From contig CM043962.1 of assembly GCA_014529385.2 (NCBI GenBank), positions 35,863,598 to 35,927,597 on the forward strand: a stretch of 64,000 nt of DNA. The letters are read 5' to 3'. Each line of letters opens with the position of its first letter. Position 1 is the stretch's first letter. The notes beneath the pieces were generated by a model, which was not told the DNA's origin, did not search any database, and worked only from the letters and a program-made list of their open reading frames with translations. The translations under genes and the position numbers were made by a program. This DNA is from Adiantum capillus-veneris (Eukaryota; Streptophyta; Polypodiopsida; Polypodiales; Pteridaceae). Shown here one piece after another: positions 1 to 10,219 of this stretch.

Positions 1-926
1 TGCTTAGCATAGCATAATAGCATAGTAATGAAAATGAAGAATATGGCAAGCGTAAGCATTGAGGCATGGCTCTTGGTTGGATTTGCATTCCATAGCCAAG
101 AGTGTTGGTGTAGGCTCTCCACTTCTCAACCAGCTTGGAGAAGGAGATGGAGCTCTTGCACTTTGCACTCCACACAATGACAGAATGTGTGTGGGGGGAG
201 AGTATACCCCCCCTCTCATGCTTGGTCCACACCTCTCTCTCCCTCTCTCTCTCGTATTATTTTATTATTTCATTTAGACATGTGTCCTCTTTTTCCTCTT
301 TGAGAGAGAACTTAGTTATTTATTTTTATGTATCTAAATTCTCATTTGACCCATTTAAAACCTATCCAATAGCATTCAAACACATCATGATGGCCACATG
401 TGGAGGATCATTTGAACATGTGTCTTTTATGCTTATTAAGTCATTTGGTTGAATTGACTACTTCAAAGTCTTAGTCAATCAAGCATGGCACTTTCATATC
501 TCTTGAGAGTTATCTTTGAATTGAATACGTCAAGAACTTTAGTCTTTTAAGCATGTGATAAACACCTCAAGCTTTTGGGTAAAGTTCCCACTAACATTTA
601 GCAAGCCTACAAGCACCTCATGCTTGGGTAGGATTCCCACCGTAAGGTCAGCCCTAGCTTGCCTAAGGTCAAAGGACTTTTGCGCGCTAACTTTTGGAGG
701 TCTTTATTGAAGCTAACCCTATGGTCTTTAAGCTCCATTAGGTAGCATTGCTCTTTAACATATCATCTCACATTTAGACCCCTTTTAACCTTGGCTCTTT
801 GTTGAGATAGATCCATAAACACATGTCTATATTCTAACCCTTGTTCCCATTTATTCTCCCACATTAAATGATCAGGTTTAATATGAGAAAATCATTTGGG
901 TTGGTTAGATACTAGATTTTATGACA
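1..926 (-). repeat. CHR-1 3' LTR (partial, runs off the left edge)
   Basis: On the minus strand the LTR begins TGTCATAAAATC at 926, directly after the polypurine tract, and continues past base 1. It is related along much of its length to the LTR at 37020-38330. Shared stretches include the TTGGTGTAGG segment (near 105 here, near 37250 there) and the last ~100 bp before the polypurine tract. The low-coordinate end with its CA terminus and target duplication lies outside the window. The copy is old and AT-rich, with short CT and TG runs near 185-250. No open frame here is credible. Confidence 0.8.
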
Positions 927-1279
927 TTACCTCTCTCTGGAAATCATAGTCGTCCTCAACTATGAGGTAGATGAGATAAAGTCTTCGTCATTAGTCTACG
1001 TTTCTTAGCGGGTAGAGGATCCCTTTTTACCCTGTGACATCATTCCAAAATGGATGACTAGGTCATTTGGTGCTTAGGAGACGTAGCTACCGCAAGCATG
1101 TCTGCTCTTTAGTCCATATCATACTCCCAAAGTAGAGTGACAAACTCTACTTGGTGTTTGAGCAACGTCGTCATCACAAACATGAATCTAAGCATGCATA
1201 CTATTTAAATTTGTGCACAAAAGAGGATTAGTCTTATAAGACAAAAACATTGTTCATTAAGAAAGCATTTACATTTGCT
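927..1279 (-). other. CHR-1 3' untranslated region with polypurine tract
   Basis: Positions 927-940 read on the minus strand as CCAGAGAGAGGTAA, a purine run touching the LTR start, as expected for plus-strand priming. CHR-2 has almost the same tract at 38331-38344. The remaining ~340 bp to the end of pol is noncoding. Part of it reappears beside the CHR-2 LTR (about 38400-38490), which helps locate the CHR-2 integrase deletion. Confidence 0.7.
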
Positions 1280-3075
1280 TACTCTAGTGCAGCATTGCAA
1301 GCATTGACAAGGTTCACACTATCTTTAACCTGTATTCCTTGCATCCATCTAGCATCTTCAAATGGATAATTTTTGAACTTAATAAGACACTGTCGGATAA
1401 ACTTACCTTACCGTAGTACCTTGTCTTCATGCCAAAGGATATCTTCGGGTTGTAGCACCTCTTCTTGGTCTTCGATTTTTGGAGGGTCTTCAATAATTGG
1501 TTCTATTGGTGGCTCTCCTTTGTAGGGATTAAGTAGGCTCACATGAAAAGCATTGTGTATGAGCCAATGGTTGGCCAACTTGAGTTGATAAGCCATGTCA
1601 TTGATTGACTTCAAGATTTGAAAAGGACCTTCCTATCTATTTGCTAATTTAGCATAATACTTTTGATGGCCCGTAGGATTTTTGCCCGTCATTTTCCTCA
1701 ATCGAGCCTTGGGAAACTTAAGTAAGACCCAATCATTTTTTTTGAATTGTTAAGGGCCTTCTGTGCTTGCCAGCAACAGCTTTTTGCCTTTGTTGGGAGA
1801 TGGATATAGCCTCCTTTAACCTTTTGAAAAGATTCTTGTAGTTCATGGCTATACTCATCAACAACGAAGATCTTCCTATGTACTTTAAGTAGCAAGGGAC
1901 TTTTAGGTCTTCCCTCTATGATCTCAAAAGGTGATTTTCCTGTAGTAGTATGGATAGTATTATTGTATGCATACTCTACAAGGGGTAATTACTTCTCCCA
2001 TTGTGATCGTTGATCTACTTTTGTAATATAAGTCTTTAGTAGATCGAGTATCGTAAGATTGGCTATTTCACTTTGGCCATCCGTTTGTGGGTGGTAGGCC
2101 GAAGAGAAATTCAATCTTGTACCTAGATTTTCAAAGAGACCTTTCCAAAAATTATTGGTCATTCTAGGATCTCTATTTGACACAATGGATATTGGCAATC
2201 CATGGTGTTTGAAAATATGAGATATGAAGATAGTTGCCATTTGGTGTGCCGTAATAGTTTTTTTGATAGGAATAAAGTGTGCTTGCTTGCTAAACTTGTT
2301 GACTATTGTCCATATTTCCATATTCTCATGGATAGACTTGGGTAATCCAAAGATAAAATTCATGCATATACTCTCCCATGGTGAATTAGGGATGGGCAAT
2401 GGCTGGAGTAATCTAGGTTTCTTCCCTCTATCATACTTAGTCGTTTGGCATACCACACATTTTGAAACATACTCTCGTATGTCCACTTTCATCGTAGGCC
2501 AACAGAAATGTGTCTTTACTCCTCGAAGAGTAGGTTAAATGCCTCTATGCCCCGCATAGGGAGGAACATGGGATTCATACATGACTTTCTCACGAAGGGA
2601 GTGGGTAACACATAGCCTATTGCCATGGAGAAAATAACCATCCTGTAAGGTAAATGGTTCCTCTTTCTTCCCCAAAGCAAGGGCTGGCATTATGTCTTTA
2701 AAGTCAGGGTCAATAGCATATTCATCTACCATAGAGGATAGATCATTGTGAGTTGCTATAGACACATCATTAACTTTTGGTCTTCGTGATAGTGCATCGG
2801 CCACTTGATTGTGTTTACCAGCAATGTGAGCAATATGAAAATTAAATTGTGAAAGAAAATTTTCCCACCTCATTTGTTTGTCGGAAGGCTTTGTTTGCGT
2901 CATGAAGTACTTAAGACTTTGATGGTCTGTTCGTAAAATGAATGGAATCCCCAATAAATAGTGCTTCCATGTGTCTAGGGTATGTATAACAGCTAAAAGC
3001 TCTTTCTCATAAATGCCCAAGACCTGTTCATCCGTATTGAGCCTTCGGCTCTCATATGCTATGGTATGTCCTTCT
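1280..3075 (-). pseudogene. CHR-1 pol 3' half: RNase H, integrase, chromodomain
   Basis: This is the C-terminal half of a Ty3/gypsy polyprotein of the chromovirus type. From 3075 downward there is RNase H (YEKELLAVIHTLDTWKHYLL, then TDHQSLKYFM and the HIAGKHNQVADALSRR signature). Next is the integrase zinc domain (SHVPPYAGHRG, CVVCQ) and the integrase core at 2492-1989. The C-terminal tail (HNAFHVSLLNPYKGEPP) leads into a chromodomain-like end (LIKFKNYPFEDARWM) that stops near 1280. In the core two catalytic acids look changed: MNF where the family has MDF, and SNRDP where it has SDRDP. The glutamate in DGQSE is kept. Stops and small shifts near 1410, 1620-1900, 2030 and 2535 confirm decay. 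COP-1 removed everything upstream of RNase H. Confidence 0.88.
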
Positions 3076-3938
3076 TGTTAAGTATGGAGCATGATTTACC
3101 CCTTGTAATATTTTGTGGTAAAAATGCACACTTGTAAGGCCCTCATTATGAGGAGAAGCCATCGTGCATGAAAAAAAATCACACGTCGAAAACCAAAATC
3201 ACTCGTCGGAAACCAAAATTTTCACGGCGAGTCTCGAGCCTGATAGGCAATTGCCGATGGTCAGTGGCCGGTAGTCAATTGTCAGTGGCGTGGTCAAACG
3301 TCAATGGCCGATGGCCAAATTCAAAAGCGGACTTGTCTTCTCAAGGGCGGCCACATATGGGCGGATTGGAGGGTCCAATTTGGACTTATCTACACAAGGA
3401 CGGCTACACATGGCTACCTCTCATGAGAGAGGGAAACCCTTTTCGCCTATAAAAGGAGGCCTCTTCTACACACAAATCGGATTTGTGAAGCATTTGTGGT
3501 GCATTGTGAAGTTGATGTGAGGTGGTGAGAGTGAAGCAAGGCAGGATCTCCAAAGGGTAGAAGAAAGAAAGGCTAGGCAGAAGATCTTGCTCTAGTGCTC
3601 TTTTGAGATCTCACGTAAAACATTCCCCCCCCCCCCCCACAGCTTTGAAGCTTATTCCCTTTCAAGCTTCACTTGCTCGCAAAACCCGCCTACCGGCGTG
3701 TCTCGCTCGCTCTTACCAATGGTTTCAAATGGCAAAGACTTATAAATTTTGCAAGCTCACTCATGAGTAAACATGAAAACACTCACACTATGTCTCTTTT
3801 ATTTCTCTATTATCGCTTTCGAATGTCTCTATTCTCTTCTCTCTCTCTCTACTCTATAATCTCTTATATGTGTAAATTATCTCTCTCCATTAAGTAATCT
3901 ACTCAATTATCTACTTAGCTACGTCATATTTCCTAACA
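3076..3938 (+). repeat. COP-1 5' LTR
   Basis: The LTR starts TGTTAAGTATGG at 3076 and ends CTAACA at 3938, matching both COP-5 LTRs from end to end. It is 863 bp against 739 and 773 bp in COP-5 and contains a 14-base C run near 3626-3639. A TATAAAAG box lies near 3448. The left junction cuts the CHR-1 RNase H frame, so COP-1 inserted into CHR-1; the flanking pentamer there is CTTCT. The partner LTR is missing from this window. Confidence 0.9.
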
Positions 3939-3940
3939 AC

Positions 3941-3952
3941 TGGTATCGGAGC
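3941..3952 (+). promoter_or_regulatory. COP-1 primer binding site
   Basis: TGGTATCGGAGC lies two bases after the LTR end. It differs by one base from the initiator-Met tRNA complement TGGTATCAGAGC found in COP-5 and marks the minus-strand priming site. Confidence 0.85.
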
Positions 3953-4011
3953 AAGGCTTGCTCGTAGCTAAATTATCTCAAGGAAAGGATTCCTTGAATT
4001 GAGTGGGAATA

Positions 4012-4202
4012 ATGGCAGAGGAAGGGAAGCTCAAGATCGAAAATTTCAATGGTAAAAACTACCAACATTGGAAGATGCAAATTGAAGACTATCTCTACCA
4101 GAAGGACCTTTATTGGCCACTAAGCGGTCTTGCAAAGAAGCCCGCAATGATGGCATATGAAGCATGGATTGTCCTGATCGGAAGGCACTGGGAACAATCC
4201 GA
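4012..4202 (+). pseudogene. COP-1 gag N-terminal fragment
   Basis: The ATG at 4012 opens a frame starting MAEEGKLKIENFNGKNYQHW, nearly the same as the first ~60 residues of COP-5 gag-pol. The chosen start equals the COP-5 ATG at 54791. A one-base deletion near 4174 (GTCCTGATC here against GTCCTTGATC in COP-5) breaks the frame. At about 4203 the sequence jumps from the gag codons into the hairpin satellite. The shared string CAATCCG at the junction suggests microhomology joining. This is the UBN2/gag N-terminal region of a Tork-like (TNT1-type) copia element, and the rest is absent. Confidence 0.9.
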
Positions 4203-5187
4203 TTGCCCGTCAAGACGGATTGAGTTGCCCAAGAAACTTTGCAGGGGTGGAGATTTAGGTTCTTTCCCTACTCCTCTAATGTTTTATGGCTATCCGCTCT
4301 CGTCTCGCCGGTCTAGGGTGGCACAATCGCCAATTTTCTCGTTTTGGCTTCGCTAAGGCCCAATGGTCAAAAACTGGCGATTGTGCCACCGTAGCCCATC
4401 GAGACGGATTGTGTTGCCTATGAAACTTTGTATTGGTGGATATTTTAGTGCTTTATCCACCCCTACAAAGTTTCATGGCCATCCGCTCTTTTGTTTTTGC
4501 TTCGCTAAGGTCTTAATGGTCAAAAAATGGTGATTGTGCCACAGTAGACCGTCAAGACGGATTGCATTGCCCATGAAACTTTGCAATGGTGGGGTTTTGA
4601 GTGCTTTCCCGGCCATTGCAAATTTTCATGGACAACTGTTTCTATCTCATCGGTCTAGGGTGGCACAATGGCCATATTTTTCATTTTGGCTTTGATAAGG
4701 ACCCAATGATAAAAAACCGGCGATTGTGCCACCATAGACCGTCGAGATGGATTGGGGATGCCCATGAGACTTTGCAGGGGTGGAGATTTAGGTGATTTTC
4801 CTATCCTTGCAAAGTTTCATGGGCATCCCCTCTCGACTCGTCCGTCTAGGGTGGCACAATCGCCAATTTTTTAGTTTTGGATTCGTTAAGGGCCTATTGA
4901 TAAAAAATTGGCGATTGTGCCACAATAGACTATCGAGACGGATTGCGATGCCCATGAAACTTTGCAGGTACACAAAGTTAAGTGCTTTCCCTACCCATGC
5001 AAAGTATTATGGCCATCCGCTCCTGTCTCATCTGTCTAGGGTGGCACAATCGCCAATTTTTTTGTTTTGTCTTGGCTAAGGGCCCAATGGTAAAAAACTA
5101 ACGATTGTGCCACTATAGCCAGTCGATACGGATTGTGATTCCGATGAAACTTTGTAGGGGTAGGAATTTAGGTATTTTCCCTGCCCC
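4203..5187. repeat. Hairpin satellite HPS island 1
   Basis: About five units of the ~190 bp satellite. Each unit has one arm with TGGCACAATCGCCA and, after a ~30 base spacer (TTTTGGCTTCGCTAAGGGCC), an opposite arm with TGGCGATTGTGCCA. The arms continue outward to CATGGCCATCCG on one side and to its rough complement before CATGAAACTTTGCA on the other. The stretch between units (GGGGATTTAGGTG) is flanked by complementary GCAGGGG/CCCCTGC, so neighbouring units can also pair. Units differ by roughly 10-20% by eye. COP-2 interrupts the right end at 5188. Confidence 0.92.
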
Positions 5188-5413
5188 TGTTACCATACAT
5201 ATGCGGTAGTGATGTGTGTGAACACACTAGGACCGTCGGGGCATTTTTTCCCTCTTTAGGAGGTTTTTTCCCCCGTGCATTGTATATACGCCCATCACTC
5301 TAGGGCTATCTATCTTCCATTGCACAGTAAGTAATATACTCTCTACTATGTGCCTTGAGCTTCCTTCGTCTTCTCCAACCTGTGTGCGTTTCTCTGCAAC
5401 CCTAATTCCAACA
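5188..5413 (+). repeat. COP-2 5' LTR
   Basis: The LTR is 226 bp, from TGTTACCATACA to CCAACA. A TATATA motif near 5284 is a possible promoter. It is followed at 5416-5427 by the primer site TGGTATTAGAGC, a one-base variant of the initiator-Met site. The stretch 5195-5337 matches the inverted fragment at 15531-15672. Confidence 0.88.
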
Positions 5414-5774
5414 ATTGGTATTAGAGCAGGTTGCGTCCTCCCGGGTTTAGTCGCCAGCACCTCCAGCACACGCCTGCTCATTTTCTCCGATTTCAGTGAG
5501 CTTTGGCGAGCATTCACAGGTTGAAAAACATTTTGGGGCACTCGTAGAGCTTAGTCTGCTCAGATTTTTTATTCTAGCTCATTTCGGCCTTCGTTTTCAC
5601 TACAGGCAATACTGCACAGACTATTTTGTCATTTTGTGCAAAATTTTTGTCAGTGCTGTTTTCTGCATAATAGGTGCCTTACAGTCTTCTACGGTTTTTG
5701 CTATATAGCACGCGTTGTTCCCGCTTTATTTCTCCTCTTTTCAGGCAGTTTTCACATTAGGTTCCGCATTTACC

Positions 5775-8700
5775 ATGGCTGACAACAACACAGATGTATT
5801 CAAGATGTTCCTTGCTGGTTTCAAGGATATCAAAGAGTAACTTTTTTTTGCACGTGAAGTCATTTCAGACAGTTCCCTTGTGCAGACTTTTCTTGATGCC
5901 TTACCAGATTCTTACCAAACTTTTTCTAGTATTTGGAGGCCAAAGAGGCTAATAAGAAAGAGGGTGGTTTCACCTGCAAATGCTGGTTCCACTACGAATG
6001 CAGCCATTGTTGAGTCTTCTGTGAAAGGAGACTGTGATGTTGATGTTGATGTAGAATGGGCTTTTAGTGTAGAGTGCACTTAAAACCCTGCTATCCATGA
6101 TGCATGCATGTCAGTTGCTGCAGATTCACATGTGTGGTATTTCGACAGTGGCACTACAAAGCACATTACCTCACATCGTGAATTTTTCACCTCTCTCGAG
6201 TCTGTCCCTCATGGGAATTCAGTCACTTGTGCCAACAATTCCTCTTATCCGGTTCAGGGAGTTGGAAAGATTGTGCTTACTACTGCAAATGGCAGTTCTT
6301 TTACACTTGTTGATGCACTTTATGTACCTGGGATCAAGAAGATTCTTTTATCTGTATCTGCACTTGCTAGACTTGGACTTGCAGTCAAATTTGTGGATGA
6401 CAGATATACAGTTCATTATCTCAGTTTTGGTGATGAAATTGTTGCATCGGGGCTTTTGTGCCGTGGGCTGCATAAGATCACTTAGTATGACAAGTGTGGG
6501 CAGAATTTTGCAAATGTGGTTGCAGATTCAAGAGCTATTTCAGATGAAAAACTTTGGCATGCATGTTTTGATCATCTGAATTTTTTCAGTTTGCTGCGTT
6601 TGCAAAAATCTGATATGGCTTTGCCGCCTCTTGAAGCACCTGTCAAACATGTTTGTGAAGGCTATATTTTGGATAAGATGCAGCGTTCAAAGTTTCCAAA
6701 GGATGGGTCAGTTAGGGCGACATGCAGGTTGCAGCTTGTCCATAGTGACATTGGTGGGCCCACGCAAACTTCGTCCTTGGGCAATTACCTTTACTTTGTG
6801 AAAGTTCATTGATGATTACTCCAGGCATGCATGGGTATTTCCGCTTAAAGAAAATTTCAAAGTCTTTATGTGCTTCAAAAAATTTCATGCTATGGCTGAA
6901 AATGTCTCAAAATGTACTATGGGCACCCTCCGTTCCGATCGAGGGGGGGAGCATATGTCTCATGAATTTAATGCATTGCTGGCTAGTCATGGGATAAACC
7001 ACCAATGTACAGTGCCTTATACACCTGAACAAAATGGTGTTGCTGCGAGGAAAAACAGGTCTCTTATGGAAATTGCACGATGTATGGTCAAAAGTCAAGC
7101 TTTGTCTCATTCTTGTTGGCTTGAGGCCATCATGTGTGCCACTTATGTACTAAATAGGTGTCCTACAAAAGCTTTGTAGTCTGTTACTCCATATGAAGCA
7201 TGGCATGATAGACAGCCTTCTATTCAGCACATGCGTGTTTTTGGATGTTTGGCACACGCTTTGGTGCCACAAATACAACGCAGAAGATTGGATGATAAGG
7301 CTGTCAAATGTATTTTTGTTGGTTATAGTGCTAAAAGCAAAGGTTAAAAGTAGTATCATTCTCAGACAAAGCGTATTATGGTTTCATGGGATGTAGTGTT
7401 TGTGGAAGATACTGTTCAACCATTGCTATCATGTACTAGAGACAGTAATGTAAGCTCACACGACATTTAGGACACTTTGTTGCCTCTTTTCAGTGGTGGA
7501 AATAAGAATGTAAATTCCAATGAGGCAAATGTACAGCCTATGGGTGTTTCTAAAAATGTTAGAGATCAGCCTATTGATGATGCAGATGTACATGATGTAC
7601 TTGATGAGGAAAGGACTGAAAATGAGCAGGCTAGAGGTATGCCAAAATGGATGGTGCATACATTGCGTGACAGTAAATTGGATGCACCTTTGTCTAGTCC
7701 TACTCATTGAGGCTCTCGCCATGCATCTTATGCATCAGATTGTTATGCTTTGGCTGTGTCTAGCTGAGGAACATCTTTCTTTTGATGAAGCACAGAATTC
7801 AAAAAATTGGATGGTTGCCATGCAATCAGAATATGATGAACTTATAGAAAATGACACATGGACTTTATGTGATTTGCCTCCGGTAAAAAGACCATTGGTA
7901 CGAAGTGGGTTTACAAGCTCAAACACAAGCCGGATGGTGAAATTGATTGCCATAAGGCTCAACTTGTTGCAAAGGGTTATCCACAACAAAAAGGCATAGA
8001 TTATGAAGACTTTTGCTCCCACTTGTCGCATGACTACTGTGCATTTTTTGTGTGCATTGGCAGCTCATTTTGGTTGGGATGTACATCAATCAAACATTGT
8101 TACTACTTTCTTGAATGATGACATATTTGAGGAAGTTTATGTAACGCAGCCTCACAGTTTTGTCAAAAAAGGACAAGAGGCAAAGTGTGTAGATGTAAGA
8201 AGGCTTTGTAAGGGTTGAAGCAATCTCCTCGTGCTTGGTATGAGAAAGCTGACCCTCATTTGGTCAAACAAGGCTTTCAAAACAGTCCAACAGAAAGCAA
8301 ATTGTATGTAAAGTGTGAGGGTGATGTACTTCTCATTGTGGTTCTTTATGTAGATGATTTGCTGATCATTGGACCAAACGAGAGACATATTGCCGAATTC
8401 AAGGCTGATTTGAATGCTAATTTCAAGATGAAAGATTTGGAACTGTTGCATCATTACTTGGGTATACAATGTAAGCAGTGTGATGGTGGTATTGCCTTGT
8501 GTCAGAAAAGTTACATAGAGACATTGCTATGTAAGTTTGGACTTGAGGATTGCAAACCTATTGCCACTCCTATGGAAATGGGTTTGAACTTGAGTCTACA
8601 TGATGCTATCAATCCTGCTGATGTCATTATTTACCAAATTGTTGTTGGTTGCCTCATTTATGTATGCAACATGAGGCCGGATATTCAGTTTACAGTCTCA

Positions 8701-9300
8701 CAGGTCAGCAGATTTATGCATAGCCCAGGGCCTAAGCATTGGCAGGCTGTCAAGAGGATTTTTCACTACCTTAGTGGCACTTTACATCTTGGATTGTTTT
8801 ATTCAAAGGGGGGATCATTGCCTCCAGACTTACATGCTTTTTCGGACTCGAATTGGGTTGGTTGTTTTGACACGCGAGTGTCCACAAGTGGTTTTTGTTT
8901 CATCCTTGGTAGTTCATGTATATCATCGTTAACCAAGAAGCAACCTACTGTGGCCACTTCAAGTTGTGAGGCTGAGTACAGGGCAGTCTTCACAGCTACG
9001 GTTGAGTGTGTATGGCTCAGACGCCTTATGGATGATTTGGGTGTTGGACAGGACACTGCCAACACTATCTACACTAACAGTCAGAGTGCATTGGAAGTTG
9101 CAAGGAACCCAGTTATTCATGCTCGCACAAAGCACATTGAGGTGCATTACCACTATGTCAGGGAGAGGCTCTCAACAGAAGAGGTCAGCTTGGCTTATGT
9201 GCCAACACAGGACAACCTTGCAGATCTTTTCACAAAGGCATTGTCTCATGAGAATCTTTAAGCTTTCCGCAAAGCTTTGGGCTTACTCCCGTTTGTGGAC
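5775..9300 (+). pseudogene. COP-2 gag-pol, decayed
   Basis: The ATG at 5775 starts MADNNTDVFKMFLAGF, but most of gag is missing: after ~20 codons there is a stop, and a short gag tail follows near 5880-6080. Protease (WYFDSGTTKHIT) lies at about 6138, the pre-integrase domain near 6550, and the integrase core near 6740-7180 (VHSDIGGP, RSDRGGEH). The third catalytic site reads GVAARKN where the family has GVAERKN, so the glutamate is lost. Reverse transcriptase follows (LYVDDLL near 8345), then RNase H to 9261. The 3' frame 8215-9261 is open for 348 codons. Upstream there are several stops and shifts (near 6080, 6485, 6810, 7180, 7350, 7710, 7900 and 8217). The element is inactive. Confidence 0.92.
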
Positions 9301-9390
9301 TGATCATATCCTCAACACATGGTACTTCCCTTTACTCATGTGCTAGCTCTTGTTCACCGTATCACTCCAGGGGGGATATGCTACCATACA

Positions 9391-9696
9391 TGTTAACCCT
9401 TATGCACATTTCTATCACCTAAGATGGATGCCGCATTATTTATTTGGTAGAGTCAGGTACCGGGCTTGTCGGTCCAATAGGAAAAGGGTAAGAGTGATCA
9501 CCGATGAGAGGCGCACTCTAACTGGAACATTCAAGGGATTGGTTGGCTAAGCATGGGCGCCCAAGTATGAATGGGGAGAACTCATATAAAATTCCGCTAA
9601 ACCTAAAATTCACTCATTCTCTCATTTGTGCAATTGAAGAGTGCTCTTGCTCCATCTCCATCTTCTTCTTCTTCATCTCCTTGTGTGTGTGTGTGT

Positions 9697-9728
<32 letters not shown>

Positions 9729-10004
9729 ATGCGTGAGAGAGAGAGAAAGAGAGAGAGAGTGTGTGCGATCGAGCATTGCGGCGGCACGACGGGGTGAGGC
9801 AGTTGAGCGCGGCGTAGCGGCGTCTCCCTCTTCTTCGCGGCGTCGAGGAATCCTCCGCGACAACAAGCGTAGAGCGGTGAGTGACACACCAACGCCATCT
9901 TTGAGCTTACTAGTTTAGGTTTGTTGTGTGCTTGGAGCCATTTGTGGCTCGCACACAGTGTATCAGCAAGTTCCTTGCATTGACACGTGCGACAGACGCG
10001 CACA
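9391..10004 (+). repeat. WPK-A LTR, left copy (5' LTR)
   Basis: The LTR runs from TGTTAACCC at 9391 to GCGCACA at 10004. It is preceded by ATACA (9386-9390) inside the COP-2 3' LTR. An inverted copy lies at 15673-16274, and the two are alike throughout. Inside are a TATAAAA-type box near 9586, a TG-rich run at about 9684-9729 and a GA-rich run to 9759. A gypsy-type primer site just downstream shows this is the 5' LTR. Confidence 0.9.
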
Positions 10005-10008
10005 TTTT

Positions 10009-10026
10009 TGGCGCCGTTGTCGGGGA
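10009..10026 (+). promoter_or_regulatory. WPK-A primer binding site
   Basis: TGGCGCCGTTGTCGGGGA starts four bases after the LTR. This class of site is familiar from the Tat/Athila part of plant Ty3/gypsy elements. WPK-B has a diverged form (TTGGCATTGTTGCCGGGGA). Confidence 0.85.
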
Positions 10027-10219
10027 ATGCCATACACCAAGCTTGAATGGCACTCTGTGCTTCTTTTGTGGTGCAATTTCAATTGTAGGAAGGGTAAGGG
10101 AGGAAGGTGTGTGTGTTGAGAAGAAGGATTTTGTGTTACTACTGTGTATTTTTCTTTTTAATGAAGTTTTGAAAGGTTACTGTGTTTTCTTTGTGTAAGG
10201 TGTTAGTATTAAAATTTAA

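Larger units (their letters stand above)
5188..9390 (+). mobile_element. COP-2, Ty1/copia element (5' LTR to start of 3' LTR)
   Basis: The element runs from the 5' LTR through a degenerate gag-pol to a polypurine tract (GGGGGGATA, ending at 9378) and the first 12 bp of the 3' LTR (TGCTACCATACA, 9379-9390). WPK-A inserted at that point. A further ~140 bp of the same LTR lies inverted at 15528-15672. The element entered the hairpin satellite, as satellite sequence abuts its 5' end. Its own target duplication cannot be checked because the 3' LTR end is lost. Confidence 0.9.

Noticed and set aside
4601-5079. 60-95 codon frames on both strands of the hairpin satellite, recurring at 14793-15516, 20540-21021, 32500-33466 and 35095-35286
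   Set aside because: Similar peptides on opposite strands follow from the inverted-repeat structure of the satellite; no start is conserved and frames shift from unit to unit.
9603-10033. Overlapping 90-140 codon frames on both strands of the WPK-A LTR
   Set aside because: They arise from TG/CA and GA/TC runs in the LTR, and similar frames recur at 15660-16122 only because that is the other LTR.
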